A stretch of 53,018 nt of DNA from an uncultured Alistipes sp. (GTDB lineage: Bacteria > Bacteroidota > Bacteroidia > Bacteroidales > Rikenellaceae), in the NCBI GenBank assembly GCA_945494785.1, contig CALYVN010000004.1, forward strand, positions 1 to 53,018. Reading direction: 5' to 3'. The position numbers and the translations under genes were made by a program. The notes beneath the pieces are model-generated. The model was not told the origin of the DNA. It did no database searches and saw nothing but the letters and a program-made list of their open reading frames with translations. Numbering within the stretch: the first letter of the stretch is position 1; every line of letters starts with the position of its first letter. Below, one piece after another: positions 1 through 7,937 of this stretch.

Positions 1-1352
1 CGCGTTACAAATTACAATATCTCGCCAACCTTCGTCTGGCTCTTCCCGTAGCGGTGTCGCAACTCGGTATGGTTGCCGTTACCTTTGCCGACAATGCCAT
101 GACGGGTACCTATGGCGGCGACGACCCGATTCCGCTGTCGGCTGTGGCATTCGGCGGCGTTATCTCGCATATTCTCCTGTTTTTCGGCATGGGCATCGCG
201 CTCGGACTTACTCCGATAGTCGGCGAACTGTTCGTGCAGGGCAAAAAGCGCGAATCGGCACACTGCCTGCAAAGCGCAATCCTGCTTTATACCGTCGTCG
301 GATTGGCGGTTATGGCGTTGCAATTCGCAATTGCTCCGCTGTTGTATTGTCTCGGACAACCTCGTGAAGTGGTCGATATGGCGATGCCTTACTATCGGCT
401 TATGGCGTTGGGTACGCTGCCTGTGATGATTTTCGGTGCATTCAAACAGTTCCTCGAAGGCATCGGCAATACGAAGTTGGCCATGTCGATTCTCATAGTC
501 GCCAACTTGGCCAACATCCTCTTCAATTACATCTTCATATTCGGCCATTGCGGTTTCGAAGCCATGGGTGTCGTGGGTGCAGGTCTTGCCACTTTGGCTG
601 CACGCACGATGTGTCCGTTAATAATCGTTGTTTGCTTTGTCGCCCGACCGCAATACCGTGCCTATTTGGGGCTGTTTTCGCGCCGTATCGCTTGGGTTGC
701 CCATTGCCGCAACCTCTTGCGCGTCGGATTGCCGATAGCGGGGCAGATGACTTTGGAGGCTTCGGCTTGGGTGGTTACGGGCATAATGGTAGGATGGTTC
801 GGTGCCGAAGCCATAAGTGCCAACCAGATAGGCGTTACATACGGCAACTGCGCCTTTATGATGGTGCTTTCGCTCGGCTCGGCGACCACTATCCGCATAT
901 CCCACTGCTACGGTCTGCGCGATACGGCACAGATGCGTTCTGCCGTATGGGCATCGGTACACCTTACCCTGCTTTGGAGTATCTGCATTACCGCCTGCTT
1001 TATTGCATTGCGGCGATTGATGCCGTTGGCATTCAGCGATAATGCCGATGTGATTGCATTGGCTTCGCAGATGATTGTGCTATATGCCGTCTATCAGATT
1101 CCCGATGCCTTGCAGTGTGTATTCGTCGGTGTTCTGCGCGGTATGCAGGATGTACGACCGATTGCCTATATCTCGTTGGTGGCTTATGTGCTGCTCAATA
1201 TCCCTGCCGGCTACTTCATCGCTTTCGTTCTAGGATTCGGTGCGAAGGGGTTGATTGCGGGCTATGCCGTCGGGCTTTCGACAGCGGCGATATTCTACGG
1301 ATTGCGCATTCGTCGCGACCTTCGTCGAATGAGTATGGAGACGAATCGATAA
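1..1352 (+). CDS. MATE family multidrug/metabolite efflux transporter (5' partial)
   Basis: Inner-membrane antiporter of the MATE (MatE) family, which exports drugs or metabolites using H+ or Na+. The frame is open from base 3, and the first visible residues already read like a MATE first helix (LRLALPVAVSQLG, then FADNAMTG with the acidic helix-1 residue). The true start therefore lies just outside the window, and the GTG at 54 is internal. About 449 residues are visible against a usual 440-460, so only a few are missing. Hydrophobic segments alternate along the whole length, consistent with 12 helices in two related halves; the end is basic (RIRRDLRRMSMETNR). It is followed by an independent promoter, so it is probably the last gene of its unit. 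The substrate cannot be told from sequence. Confidence 0.9.
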   Translation, partial: RYKLQYLANLRLALPVAVSQLGMVAVTFADNAMTGTYGGDDPIPLSAVAFGGVISHILLFFGMGIALGLTPIVGELFVQGKKRESAHCLQSAILLYTVVGLAVMALQFAIAPLLYCLGQPREVVDMAMPYYRLMALGTLPVMIFGAFKQFLEGIGNTKLAMSILIVANLANILFNYIFIFGHCGFEAMGVVGAGLATLAARTMCPLIIVVCFVARPQYRAYLGLFSRRIAWVAHCRNLLRVGLPIAGQMTLEASAWVVTGIMVGWFGAEAISANQIGVTYGNCAFMMVLSLGSATTIRISHCYGLRDTAQMRSAVWASVHLTLLWSICITACFIALRRLMPLAFSDNADVIALASQMIVLYAVYQIPDALQCVFVGVLRGMQDVRPIAYISLVAYVLLNIPAGYFIAFVLGFGAKGLIAGYAVGLSTAAIFYGLRIRRDLRRMSMETNR

Positions 1353-1356
1353 AAAA

Positions 1357-1389
1357 TTTGTCGAAACCGCTATTTTTTTGCTACCTTTA
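1357..1389 (+). promoter_or_regulatory. Promoter for ricT-gldH-trmB
   Basis: TTTG at 1357-1360, a 21-base spacer, and TACCTTTA at 1382-1389 approximate the Bacteroidetes -33/-7 pattern (TTTG, TAnnTTTG). The ATG of the next gene is 17 bases downstream. Confidence 0.5.
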
Positions 1390-1406
1390 CGCAAAATTGC
1401 AACAAT

Positions 1407-2654
1407 ATGGATTATACCAAATATATCAAACCCGAAATCGGACGCGGTTGCGCCTTTACGACCAATGAGGCAGGCGAGGCTCATGCCGTGGTCGCAGACG
1501 GCTGCTTCAAACTGCACGAGACCCCTTGGCTGGCAGACTATCCAGACAATACGCCTACCGATATTTTCGAGGTGCGCTTCAAAAACACCCGTCGTTCATA
1601 TTATCGCAACGTGAACAACCTTCCGTTGGAATTGGGCGACATCGTGGCTGTCGAGGCAAGCCCCGGACACGACATCGGCATTATTTCGCTTACGGGCGAC
1701 ATGGTTGCCCGCCAAATGCGTCGTGTCGGTTTCAATCCGCTCAACGGCGAATTTCGCAAGATATACCGCAAGGCTCGTCCTTACGACATCGAGCGTTGGC
1801 AGGAGGCCATCGCTTTGGAACACGAGACGATGATTCGGGCGCGTCAGATTGCAGCCGACATGGGGCTGGATATGAAAATCGGCGATGTCGAGTATCAGGG
1901 CGACAAAATCAAGGCGATTTTCTATTACATAGCCGACGGCCGTGTCGATTTCCGCGAACTAATCAAGGTTTTTGCCGAGCAGTTCCATATCCGTATCGAG
2001 ATGAAACAGATTGGCGCACGTCAGGAGGCAGGTCGCATAGGCGGCATAGGCGCATGCGGTCGGGAACTCTGCTGTGCATCGTGGATGTCGGGCTTTTCGA
2101 GCGTTACGACCAATGCCGCGCGTGTGCAGGAGTTGTCGCTCAATCCGCAGAAATTGGCGGGTCAATGCTCCAAACTCAAATGCTGCCTGATGCACGAATA
2201 CGATGTCTATGCCGATGCACGTCGCACGATTCCTCGTTTGCGCGAGCCGTTGCAGGCCATGGATGGCGAATACTATCTGGTCAAGACCGACATTCTCGCC
2301 CATACCATGTCGTTCAGCAGTAGCAAGGATGCGTTGGTCAATGTGGTTACCGTTCCGATATCGCGTGTCAGAGAGATTCTCGCGCTCAATCGTGCCGGCA
2401 AGAAGGTGGACAGCATAGCCGATACCGATACCTCCGCAACAGTCGAGGAGCCTACATATCGTACCGAAGAGGATAGCATCACCCGTTTCGACAAACACAA
2501 ACGGCGCAACAAGCGTCGCAACAATCGCGGTGCGGGCAGAAACAACGGCGAGGGTGGCGAGAGAAACAACAACCGTCCTCCGCGCGACCGCCGACCTAAT
2601 CGTCCCGACGTCAACGGACATGCCGGCAACGGCAACAACGCCTCCGGCAAATAA
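1407..2654 (+). CDS. ricT: PSP1/RicT family regulatory Fe-S protein
   Basis: PSP1-domain protein of the YaaT/RicT family. In Bacillus, RicT joins RicA and RicF in an iron-sulfur complex affecting RNA maturation and phosphorelay; its role in Bacteroidota is not established. The protein is 415 residues. The PSP1 core spans about 50-300 and contains six clustered cysteines: C218, C222 and C223 in the CGRELCC motif, and C254, C259 and C260 in the QCSKLKCC motif, the expected metal ligands. Residues from about 363 to the end are a low-complexity Arg/Asn/Gly-rich tail that suggests RNA contact (inference). The ATG at 1407 sits just behind a promoter. A GldH-like lipoprotein follows after 24 bases, an arrangement I associate with this phylum. 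Confidence 0.88.
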   Translation: MDYTKYIKPEIGRGCAFTTNEAGEAHAVVADGCFKLHETPWLADYPDNTPTDIFEVRFKNTRRSYYRNVNNLPLELGDIVAVEASPGHDIGIISLTGDMVARQMRRVGFNPLNGEFRKIYRKARPYDIERWQEAIALEHETMIRARQIAADMGLDMKIGDVEYQGDKIKAIFYYIADGRVDFRELIKVFAEQFHIRIEMKQIGARQEAGRIGGIGACGRELCCASWMSGFSSVTTNAARVQELSLNPQKLAGQCSKLKCCLMHEYDVYADARRTIPRLREPLQAMDGEYYLVKTDILAHTMSFSSSKDALVNVVTVPISRVREILALNRAGKKVDSIADTDTSATVEEPTYRTEEDSITRFDKHKRRNKRRNNRGAGRNNGEGGERNNNRPPRDRRPNRPDVNGHAGNGNNASGK

Positions 2655-2678
2655 CCGTTACATCCGTTTCAGAATCCG

Positions 2679-3101
2679 ATGAGACCGATTGCCGTACTGC
2701 TTGTCCTTGTGTTTTTGTCGGGGTGTATTGCGCCGCAACACAGCGTTGTGCGCGATGTCGATGCGCGCGAGTGGAGCGAGCCGGTAACGCTTGTGGTCGA
2801 TAACGACGATACGCTGTCGATGCGTAGGTTGTCGTTTGTGATTCGCTACAACGCCGATTTTCGGTCAGAGGTCGTCGGATTGAAGGTCAATGTCATCCAA
2901 CCCGATGCAGCATCCTTCACCGAAACGGTCTCGGTATATCCGCAGCACACCTCTTCGCCATCGTCGGTATCGACCATCGAGACAATCGCCTACCGCGAGT
3001 CGTCGGTACTTCTACAACGGGGCAGTTACCTCTTTACAATCACACCTTTGCATCCCGTCTGCGGCATCGAGGCCATAGGCATAAATATCGAAAATCAATA
3101 A
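2679..3101 (+). CDS. gldH: GldH-like small lipoprotein
   Basis: 140-residue lipoprotein. The N-terminus is a type II signal (basic MRP, hydrophobic IAVLLVLVFL, lipobox SGC with C16). GldH is a lipoprotein needed for gliding in flavobacteria, and related proteins occur in non-gliding gut Bacteroidota. The assignment rests on size, the position directly after ricT, and the ending GIEAIGINIENQ, which resembles the GldH C-terminus. Overall similarity is weak, so a different small lipoprotein remains possible. It lies between ricT and trmB, and its TAA shares one base with the trmB ATG (TAATG), implying translational coupling. The absence of gliding partners here means no motility role should be inferred. 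Confidence 0.55.
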   Translation: MRPIAVLLVLVFLSGCIAPQHSVVRDVDAREWSEPVTLVVDNDDTLSMRRLSFVIRYNADFRSEVVGLKVNVIQPDAASFTETVSVYPQHTSSPSSVSTIETIAYRESSVLLQRGSYLFTITPLHPVCGIEAIGINIENQ

Positions 3102-3844
3102 TGGGCAAGGACAAACTCAAACGTTTCGCCGAAAACCTTACGTTCCCGTGCTTCGTACAGCCGGAGTTCGAGCAGATGTTTCGTTGCGATTATCCGCTCA
3201 AAGGTCGTTGGCACAGCGAATTCTTTCACAACGACAATCCGATAGTGTTGGAACTCGGTTGCGGCAAGGGCGAATATACGGTCGCTTTGGCAGAGCGTCA
3301 TCCCGACAAGAATTTTATCGGCATCGACATCAAAGGCGCCCGTATGTGGCGCGGAGCGAAGACGGCGACCGAACGGGGTATGACCAATGTGGGCTTTTTG
3401 CGCACCCGCATCGAATTTATTACATCGCTGTTCGACGAAGGCGAGGTTGCGGAGTTGTGGATTACCTTTCCCGACCCCCAACTCAAAACGCGGCGTGCAA
3501 AAAAGCGTCTCACTTCGCCGCTGTTTCTCGGCTGTTATGCCCGATTGCTCGCTCCCGACGGTTGGATAAACCTCAAAACCGATTCGCAACATCTGTTCAA
3601 CTATACCGCCGAAGTCATCCGGCGTTTCGATTTGCCGTGCGAGGTTGCCGACAATGACATCTACGGTTCGGGTTTTGCCGATGAAGTGTTGTCGGTCAAA
3701 ACGGCTTACGAGCAGGTCTATCTGCGTCGCGGTCTGCCTATTACATATACGCGCTTCTCTTTGGGAGGCCGTCACGATTTTGAAATGTTCGATTGGGAGG
3801 GAGACGATGTTTCGGAGAAAGATGCCGAGCAGGAGCGCAGGTAA
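3101..3844 (+). CDS. trmB: tRNA (guanine-N7)-methyltransferase
   Basis: TrmB methylates N7 of G46 in the tRNA variable loop using S-adenosylmethionine. The protein is 247 residues, typical of Bacteroidota. The SAM-binding motif ELGCGKGEY is at about 51-59, GIDIKGARMW follows near 74-83, and the signature FPDPQLKTRRAKKRL with KTDS (about 123-162) is the catalytic and tRNA-binding stretch. The C-terminus has the usual T-x-Y-E-like end (TAYEQVY then ITYTRFSLG). The start overlaps the preceding stop by one base. A long perfect inverted repeat follows 20 bases after the stop. Third and last gene of the ricT unit. Confidence 0.95.
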   Translation: MGKDKLKRFAENLTFPCFVQPEFEQMFRCDYPLKGRWHSEFFHNDNPIVLELGCGKGEYTVALAERHPDKNFIGIDIKGARMWRGAKTATERGMTNVGFLRTRIEFITSLFDEGEVAELWITFPDPQLKTRRAKKRLTSPLFLGCYARLLAPDGWINLKTDSQHLFNYTAEVIRRFDLPCEVADNDIYGSGFADEVLSVKTAYEQVYLRRGLPITYTRFSLGGRHDFEMFDWEGDDVSEKDAEQERR

Positions 3845-3863
3845 GCAGGTCTTGCCGATAACA

Positions 3864-3906
3864 AAACTATATGCGGGTACCGAATTTCGATACCCGCATA
3901 TAGTTT
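3864..3906. terminator. Bidirectional terminator between trmB and the MFS gene
   Basis: A perfect 16-base-pair stem (AAACTATATGCGGGTA pairing with TACCCGCATATAGTTT, loop of 11) lies between convergent genes. A/T flanks on both sides suit termination in either direction. Confidence 0.85.
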
Positions 3907-3919
3907 GTGCTTGCGTGTG

Positions 3920-5221
3920 CTATGCCTTTTCGGGCGTATGCTTGTATTTGAATACGATCGCGAACGTTACGGCTACCACGAGTGCGTATGCCGCAAAGAT
4001 TGTCCATACGGCCTCCCAACCACCTGCAACACCCTCTTTGGCGACGCAGTATCCTGCCGTATTCCATGCGCAGTAGTGGTTTACCACCTTGCCTGCCGCC
4101 CATGTGCCGACAGATGCGCCTATGCCGTTGGTCATCAGCATAAACAATCCCTGCGCCGAAGCCTGAATGTCGCTGCCGGCCTCGCGCTCCACAAAGAGCG
4201 CACCCGAAACGTTGAAAAAGTCGAATGCCACGCCATAGACTATCATCGAAGCGAACAGTGCGACCAATCCGCCGATTGTCTCGGTTGTTCCGATACTGAA
4301 AAATCCGAATCGCAATACCCAGCCGAACATCGCTATCAACATCACCTTCTTTATGCCGAAGCGTTTGAGACAGAACGGAATCAGCAATATGCACAAAGCC
4401 TCCGATGCCTGCGACAACGAGGTGAGCAGGGTAGGATTTTGCGCAAACCAACTCTCCGATGCCATGGCGAACGAATTGATGTAAGGTGTGGCGAATCCGT
4501 TGGTAATCTGCAACGATACGCCGAGCAGCATCGAGAAGATGAAGAACAGAGCCATTTTGCGCTGTTTGAACAGCACGAAGGCATCCAAACCGAAACGTTG
4601 TGCAAAGGTCTTGTGCTGCGATGCTCCGCTCTTGTCTATCGGGCATTGCGGCAGAGTTAAAGCATACACCGCAAGGACGATGCCGAGAATACCCGACACA
4701 ATCAACTGCATGTATGTAAATTGGAACGACTCCGCAAAACCGAATTTGGCGAAATTGACAAACCACATCGCTGCGATGAAACCTACGGTTCCGAATACGC
4801 GAATCGGTGGGAAGTCTTTGACCGTGTCATAACCGAATCGGGTCAGGATGGAGAATGCCACCGTATTCGACAGCGCGATGGTCGGCATGTAGAATGCCAC
4901 GCTTATCGTATAGAGCGAAAACAGCGGCCAGAAAGGCACCTCGCTGCCCATTGCCCGTGCATACATGCCCGACGCAATCATAAATACGCCCGCTATGAGG
5001 TGGGCTATGCCGAGCAACCGTTGAGGCTGTACGAATTTGTCGGCGATGATTCCGAGTACGGCAGGCATGAATATCGAAACGATGCCCTGCACAACGTAGA
5101 ACCACGAAATATCGCCACCCAATCCGACACGTCCGAGAAAGTTACCGATACATACCAAATACGACCCCCAGACTGCGAATTGCAGAAAGTTCATTAAGGT
5201 CAAACGTAGTTTTATATTCAT
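3920..5221 (-). CDS. MFS transporter, nucleoside:H+ symporter type
   Basis: Inner-membrane permease of the major facilitator superfamily, close to the NupG/XapB nucleoside:proton symporters. The N-terminus LRLTLMNFLQFAVWGSYLV matches the NupG-type first helix, and about 12 hydrophobic segments are evident over 433 residues. I start it at the ATG at 5221 (MNIKLRLTLMNF); the nine residues encoded upstream are untypical of the family and the promoter element lies only 43 bases above 5221. Family members import nucleosides, but the substrate here is not proven and sugar transport is possible. It is a single-gene unit, convergent with trmB and divergent from tRNA-Gln. Confidence 0.82.
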   Translation of the reverse strand: MNIKLRLTLMNFLQFAVWGSYLVCIGNFLGRVGLGGDISWFYVVQGIVSIFMPAVLGIIADKFVQPQRLLGIAHLIAGVFMIASGMYARAMGSEVPFWPLFSLYTISVAFYMPTIALSNTVAFSILTRFGYDTVKDFPPIRVFGTVGFIAAMWFVNFAKFGFAESFQFTYMQLIVSGILGIVLAVYALTLPQCPIDKSGASQHKTFAQRFGLDAFVLFKQRKMALFFIFSMLLGVSLQITNGFATPYINSFAMASESWFAQNPTLLTSLSQASEALCILLIPFCLKRFGIKKVMLIAMFGWVLRFGFFSIGTTETIGGLVALFASMIVYGVAFDFFNVSGALFVEREAGSDIQASAQGLFMLMTNGIGASVGTWAAGKVVNHYCAWNTAGYCVAKEGVAGGWEAVWTIFAAYALVVAVTFAIVFKYKHTPEKA

Positions 5222-5264
5222 ATAAATCAGATGTTTGGTTATTAGCAATCCGAAAAAATTCTAA

Positions 5265-5272
5265 CAAAAATA
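5265..5272 (-). promoter_or_regulatory. -7 element for the MFS gene
   Basis: TATTTTTG on the minus strand fits TAnnTTTG exactly, 43 bases above the chosen start. No clean TTTG is seen at -33. Confidence 0.45.
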
Positions 5273-5293
5273 TAATTTTTTTCGGAAAAATAC

Positions 5294-5324
5294 TTTGAAA
5301 AAGAAAAAATATATTCTACTTTTG
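5294..5324 (+). promoter_or_regulatory. Promoter of tRNA-Gln
   Basis: TTTG (5294-5297), 19-base spacer, TACTTTTG (5317-5324): both boxes match the Bacteroidetes consensus exactly. The tRNA starts 11 bases downstream. Confidence 0.8.
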
Positions 5325-5334
5325 CACTCACAAT

Positions 5335-5405
5335 TGGGCTATGGTGTAATGGTAACACTACAGATTCTGGTCCTGTCATTCTAGGTTCGAATCCTGGTAG
5401 CCCAA
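5335..5405 (+). tRNA. tRNA-Gln (anticodon CTG)
   Basis: 71-nt cloverleaf: acceptor TGGGCTA/TAGCCCA, D arm GTG/CAC, anticodon arm ACAGA-TTCTGGT-CCTGT with CTG at positions 34-36, T arm CTAGG-TTCGAAT-CCTGG, discriminator A. The anticodon stem closes with an A-C mismatch. CCA is not encoded. The sequence has the general look of Bacteroidales tRNA-Gln genes. Confidence 0.93.
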
Positions 5406-5407
5406 CT

Positions 5408-5436
5408 AAAAGAGACGGTTTAGACCGTCTCTTTTT
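5408..5436 (+). terminator. Terminator of tRNA-Gln
   Basis: Stem AGAGACGGT/ACCGTCTCT with flanking AAA/TTT and a T run (CTTTTTG), starting 3 bases after the tRNA. Classic intrinsic terminator. Confidence 0.9.
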
Positions 5437-5523
5437 GTTTGTCCGACCTCTGCGGATGCGTTGCTTGAGATTATTGTTGCGGGATGTGTGCGGTGTACTA
5501 ACCGTTGCAACAGCCTGCGCACG

Positions 5524-6687
5524 CTAAAATTTGTCCACTATTCTGCGCATGAAATCGAATGCCTTGCGACTCGGCTTGTGGCGCTGTTTCCATGCACGAA
5601 ATCTGTTCGTGCGCTCGGGCGCAAGGCGTGCGACGAGCCTTACTCCGTAATATACTCCGCAAGTGGCAACGAGTGCTGCGACGACGACGGCGGCGAATTG
5701 GGCATCGGCAGACAGTCCCGCACAAGCCGCAAGCCACCATGCGAGTACGACCAACAAATTCAGCGTTACCACACACGTCGTGGTGCCGATATGCGATACT
5801 CCGAGCCAGATGAACATGTGGTGCAGATGCGTTTTGTCTCCGACGAATGGCGAGCCGCCGTGCATTATGCGGGCAATCATCACGCGCACCGTGTCGAAGA
5901 CGGGTACTGCCAATACGGCAAATACGAACGGCACGAGAGCGTAGTTGTGTTGTGCAAACAGCGTTTCGTATGCGGGATTGTGGATGACCTCCATGACGAA
6001 CACCGACAGCACGATGCCCATCAGCAACGAGCCTCCGTCTCCGACGAACATTTTGGAAGCCTTGCCAAAGGCGTTGTGCAGCAGGAACGGAATCATCGCT
6101 CCGATGGAGGCTACGGCGAGTACGACCATCGGCATATTGCCTCCGCGATAGAACACGCATGCAAAAATCAGACATACGACGGTCGAGAAGGTCGAAAACA
6201 ACCCATCCACTCCGTCGATGAGGTTGAGGGCGTTGATTATTCCAACCACAGCCACGATTGTCAGCGGTGTGCTTATCCACTCCGGCAATGCCCCTATGCC
6301 CCACAATCCGTGGAAATTGTCCAACGACAGCCCTGCTATATATATCAATATGAGAGTGGCGGTAATCTGCACAATCAACCGCATGACGGGCGAAATGTCG
6401 AGTACGTCGTCCATCGCGCCGAGATACATCATCAGCAACATGCAGCCGAATATGACGAACAACTCCGAGCAGTCCAATACGGCACAGGTGCATACCAACC
6501 CCAACATTATGCCGAAAAATATGGCTATGCCGCCCAATACGGGTACGGGTGCAGCCTGTAATTTGCGGGAATTGGGATTGTCCACTATGTTTTTCTCTTT
6601 GGCGAGTCGTACCAACGAAGGGTGAATGGATGCTACCGCTATGAACGATACGCAGAACGGAATAAGAAGCAAACAGAGTAAATTCAT
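5524..6687 (-). CDS. WecA/TagO-type undecaprenyl-phosphate sugar-1-phosphate transferase
   Basis: Polytopic inner-membrane enzyme of the MraY/WecA family, which transfers an N-acetylhexosamine-1-phosphate from a UDP-sugar to undecaprenyl phosphate to start O-antigen, capsule or glycoprotein glycan synthesis. The protein is 387 residues with about 11 hydrophobic segments. Signature residues are present: DD at 93-94 (LGAMDDVLDISP), NLIDGVDG at 155-162, GDGGS at 216-220, and the histidine motif THLHHMF at 286-292. The HIHH-like motif and lack of MraY peptides favour WecA/TagO over MraY. The start is the ATG at 6687. It is a lone gene, divergent from the LacI operon, with no other glycan genes nearby, as is common for general initiators. 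Confidence 0.9.
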   Translation of the reverse strand: MNLLCLLLIPFCVSFIAVASIHPSLVRLAKEKNIVDNPNSRKLQAAPVPVLGGIAIFFGIMLGLVCTCAVLDCSELFVIFGCMLLMMYLGAMDDVLDISPVMRLIVQITATLILIYIAGLSLDNFHGLWGIGALPEWISTPLTIVAVVGIINALNLIDGVDGLFSTFSTVVCLIFACVFYRGGNMPMVVLAVASIGAMIPFLLHNAFGKASKMFVGDGGSLLMGIVLSVFVMEVIHNPAYETLFAQHNYALVPFVFAVLAVPVFDTVRVMIARIMHGGSPFVGDKTHLHHMFIWLGVSHIGTTTCVVTLNLLVVLAWWLAACAGLSADAQFAAVVVAALVATCGVYYGVRLVARLAPERTNRFRAWKQRHKPSRKAFDFMRRIVDKF

Positions 6688-6720
6688 TTGACGGTGTGTC
6701 TGTGTTTGGTTTTGTTATCG

Positions 6721-6728
6721 CAAATATA
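6721..6728 (-). promoter_or_regulatory. -7 element for the WecA-type gene
   Basis: Minus-strand TATATTTG (TAnnTTTG), 33 bases above the start codon. No matching -33 box is apparent. Confidence 0.45.
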
Positions 6729-6828
6729 ACTGTTTTTTTTCGACGGAGAAATTTTTTTGTTGCCGATGTCCTCCACAGCCCTTTGCAAGGCGTATATTCG
6801 GCTAATGAAAAAAATAAAAAGCGAAAGT

Positions 6829-6860
6829 ATTGCAAGTTGCTAAAACGTTTTATAACTTTG
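6829..6860 (+). promoter_or_regulatory. Promoter of the LacI-FAD oxidoreductase operon
   Basis: ATTG (6829-6832), 20-base spacer, TAACTTTG (6853-6860, exact TAnnTTTG). The regulator's ATG is 18 bases below the -7 box. The spacer contains the palindrome described separately. Confidence 0.7.
6841..6852. promoter_or_regulatory. Candidate LacI-family operator
   Basis: TAAAACGTTTTA is a perfect 12-base palindrome with the central CG typical of LacI-family operators (known of the family). It fills the second half of the promoter spacer and abuts the -7 box, so bound repressor would block initiation. This suggests autoregulation of the whole operon (inference). Confidence 0.6.
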
Positions 6861-6878
6861 TTTCGCAAAGTTTGGACA

Positions 6879-7937
6879 ATGGTAAAAAGGGTAACCATAC
6901 GCGATGTGGCTCGTGAAGCGGGCGTCTCCATCGCATTGGTGTCGTTCGTGATGAACCGCGACCATCGACGAGCCGACGGCTCGGTGGCATATCGTGTCAG
7001 CGACGAGACAGTTGCCCGCATTACCGAGATTGCCGAGCGATTGAACTACCATCCCAACAGTGCGGCGAGCAGTCTGCGAAGCGGTCGCACGCGCACAATC
7101 GGTGTCGTCGTCTCCGACATCGCCAACCGATTCTTTTCAGATATAGTCCGTTACATCGAGAATGTCGCCTACTCTGCCGGCTATACGGTGCTTTGTGCAA
7201 GTACCGACGAACAGGCCGACAAATTGGAGAGCATGCTCTCGGTCTTGACCAACAAGGGCGTCGATGGCCTTATCATCGCCACTTGCTCGGGCGGAGCGGA
7301 TGCAGTGAGCCGTGTCGTCGATTCGGGTCTGCCGGTGGTGTTGCTCGACCGCGACATTGCGGGTCTCGATGTTTCGCGTGTGATGCTCGATAACGTCCGC
7401 GCGGGAGCGATGGGCGTCGGCAAACTGTATGCCAACGGTTATCGCCGCATCGAACTCGTAAGTTACGACATGGGCATTTCGAGTATCGGCGAGCGCGAAG
7501 AGGGTTATCGCAGGGCAATGCGCGAAGTGGGGTTGCAACGTTTTGCGCGTATTCATCGCACCACCTACGGCAATGTCGGCGACAGCGTTACGCGCATCGT
7601 CTCCGATGCCGTCGGTCGAGGTGTCGAGGCGATGATTTTCCCGACAAACACCCTTTCGCTTTATGCTTTGCAGGCAGTCAATGCGCTCGGACTGAAAATT
7701 CCGAACGATATGGCCATGATATGTTTCGACGACAACGAAGTCTTCGACCTCTACAACCCGACCATAGCACGCATAGGCCAATCGGTCGAGATGTTGGGTG
7801 TCAGGTCGTTCGAACTTTTGCGCGAAAAAATCGAGTGTGCCGATACGCCCTCCTCGACCTATATCGTCGAGCCGCAATTCATCGACGGGCTTTCGTCGGC
7901 ACCGCGTTTGACCGATAAAAAACATACAACAAAATGA
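6879..7937 (+). CDS. LacI family transcriptional regulator
   Basis: DNA-binding regulator of 352 residues. The N-terminal helix-turn-helix (about 5-25, TIRDVAREAGVSIALVSFVM) is followed by a hinge helix region and a periplasmic-binding-protein-like effector domain from about 70 (TIGVVVSDIANRFFSDI) to 340. Between HTH and hinge there is a small insert (RDHRRADGSVAYRVS) relative to classic LacI. I start it at the ATG at 6879 because the helix-turn-helix begins there, and the in-frame upstream stretch contains the promoter. Its stop shares ATGA with the first FAD oxidoreductase, so the genes are translationally coupled and it almost certainly regulates this operon through the palindrome at 6841. 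Effector unknown; a sugar or sugar phosphate is usual. Confidence 0.93.
   Translation: MVKRVTIRDVAREAGVSIALVSFVMNRDHRRADGSVAYRVSDETVARITEIAERLNYHPNSAASSLRSGRTRTIGVVVSDIANRFFSDIVRYIENVAYSAGYTVLCASTDEQADKLESMLSVLTNKGVDGLIIATCSGGADAVSRVVDSGLPVVLLDRDIAGLDVSRVMLDNVRAGAMGVGKLYANGYRRIELVSYDMGISSIGEREEGYRRAMREVGLQRFARIHRTTYGNVGDSVTRIVSDAVGRGVEAMIFPTNTLSLYALQAVNALGLKIPNDMAMICFDDNEVFDLYNPTIARIGQSVEMLGVRSFELLREKIECADTPSSTYIVEPQFIDGLSSAPRLTDKKHTTK

Noticed and set aside
6696..6878. N-terminal extension of the LacI regulator.
   Set aside because: It would place the promoter and operator inside the gene; LacI proteins begin at the helix-turn-helix.
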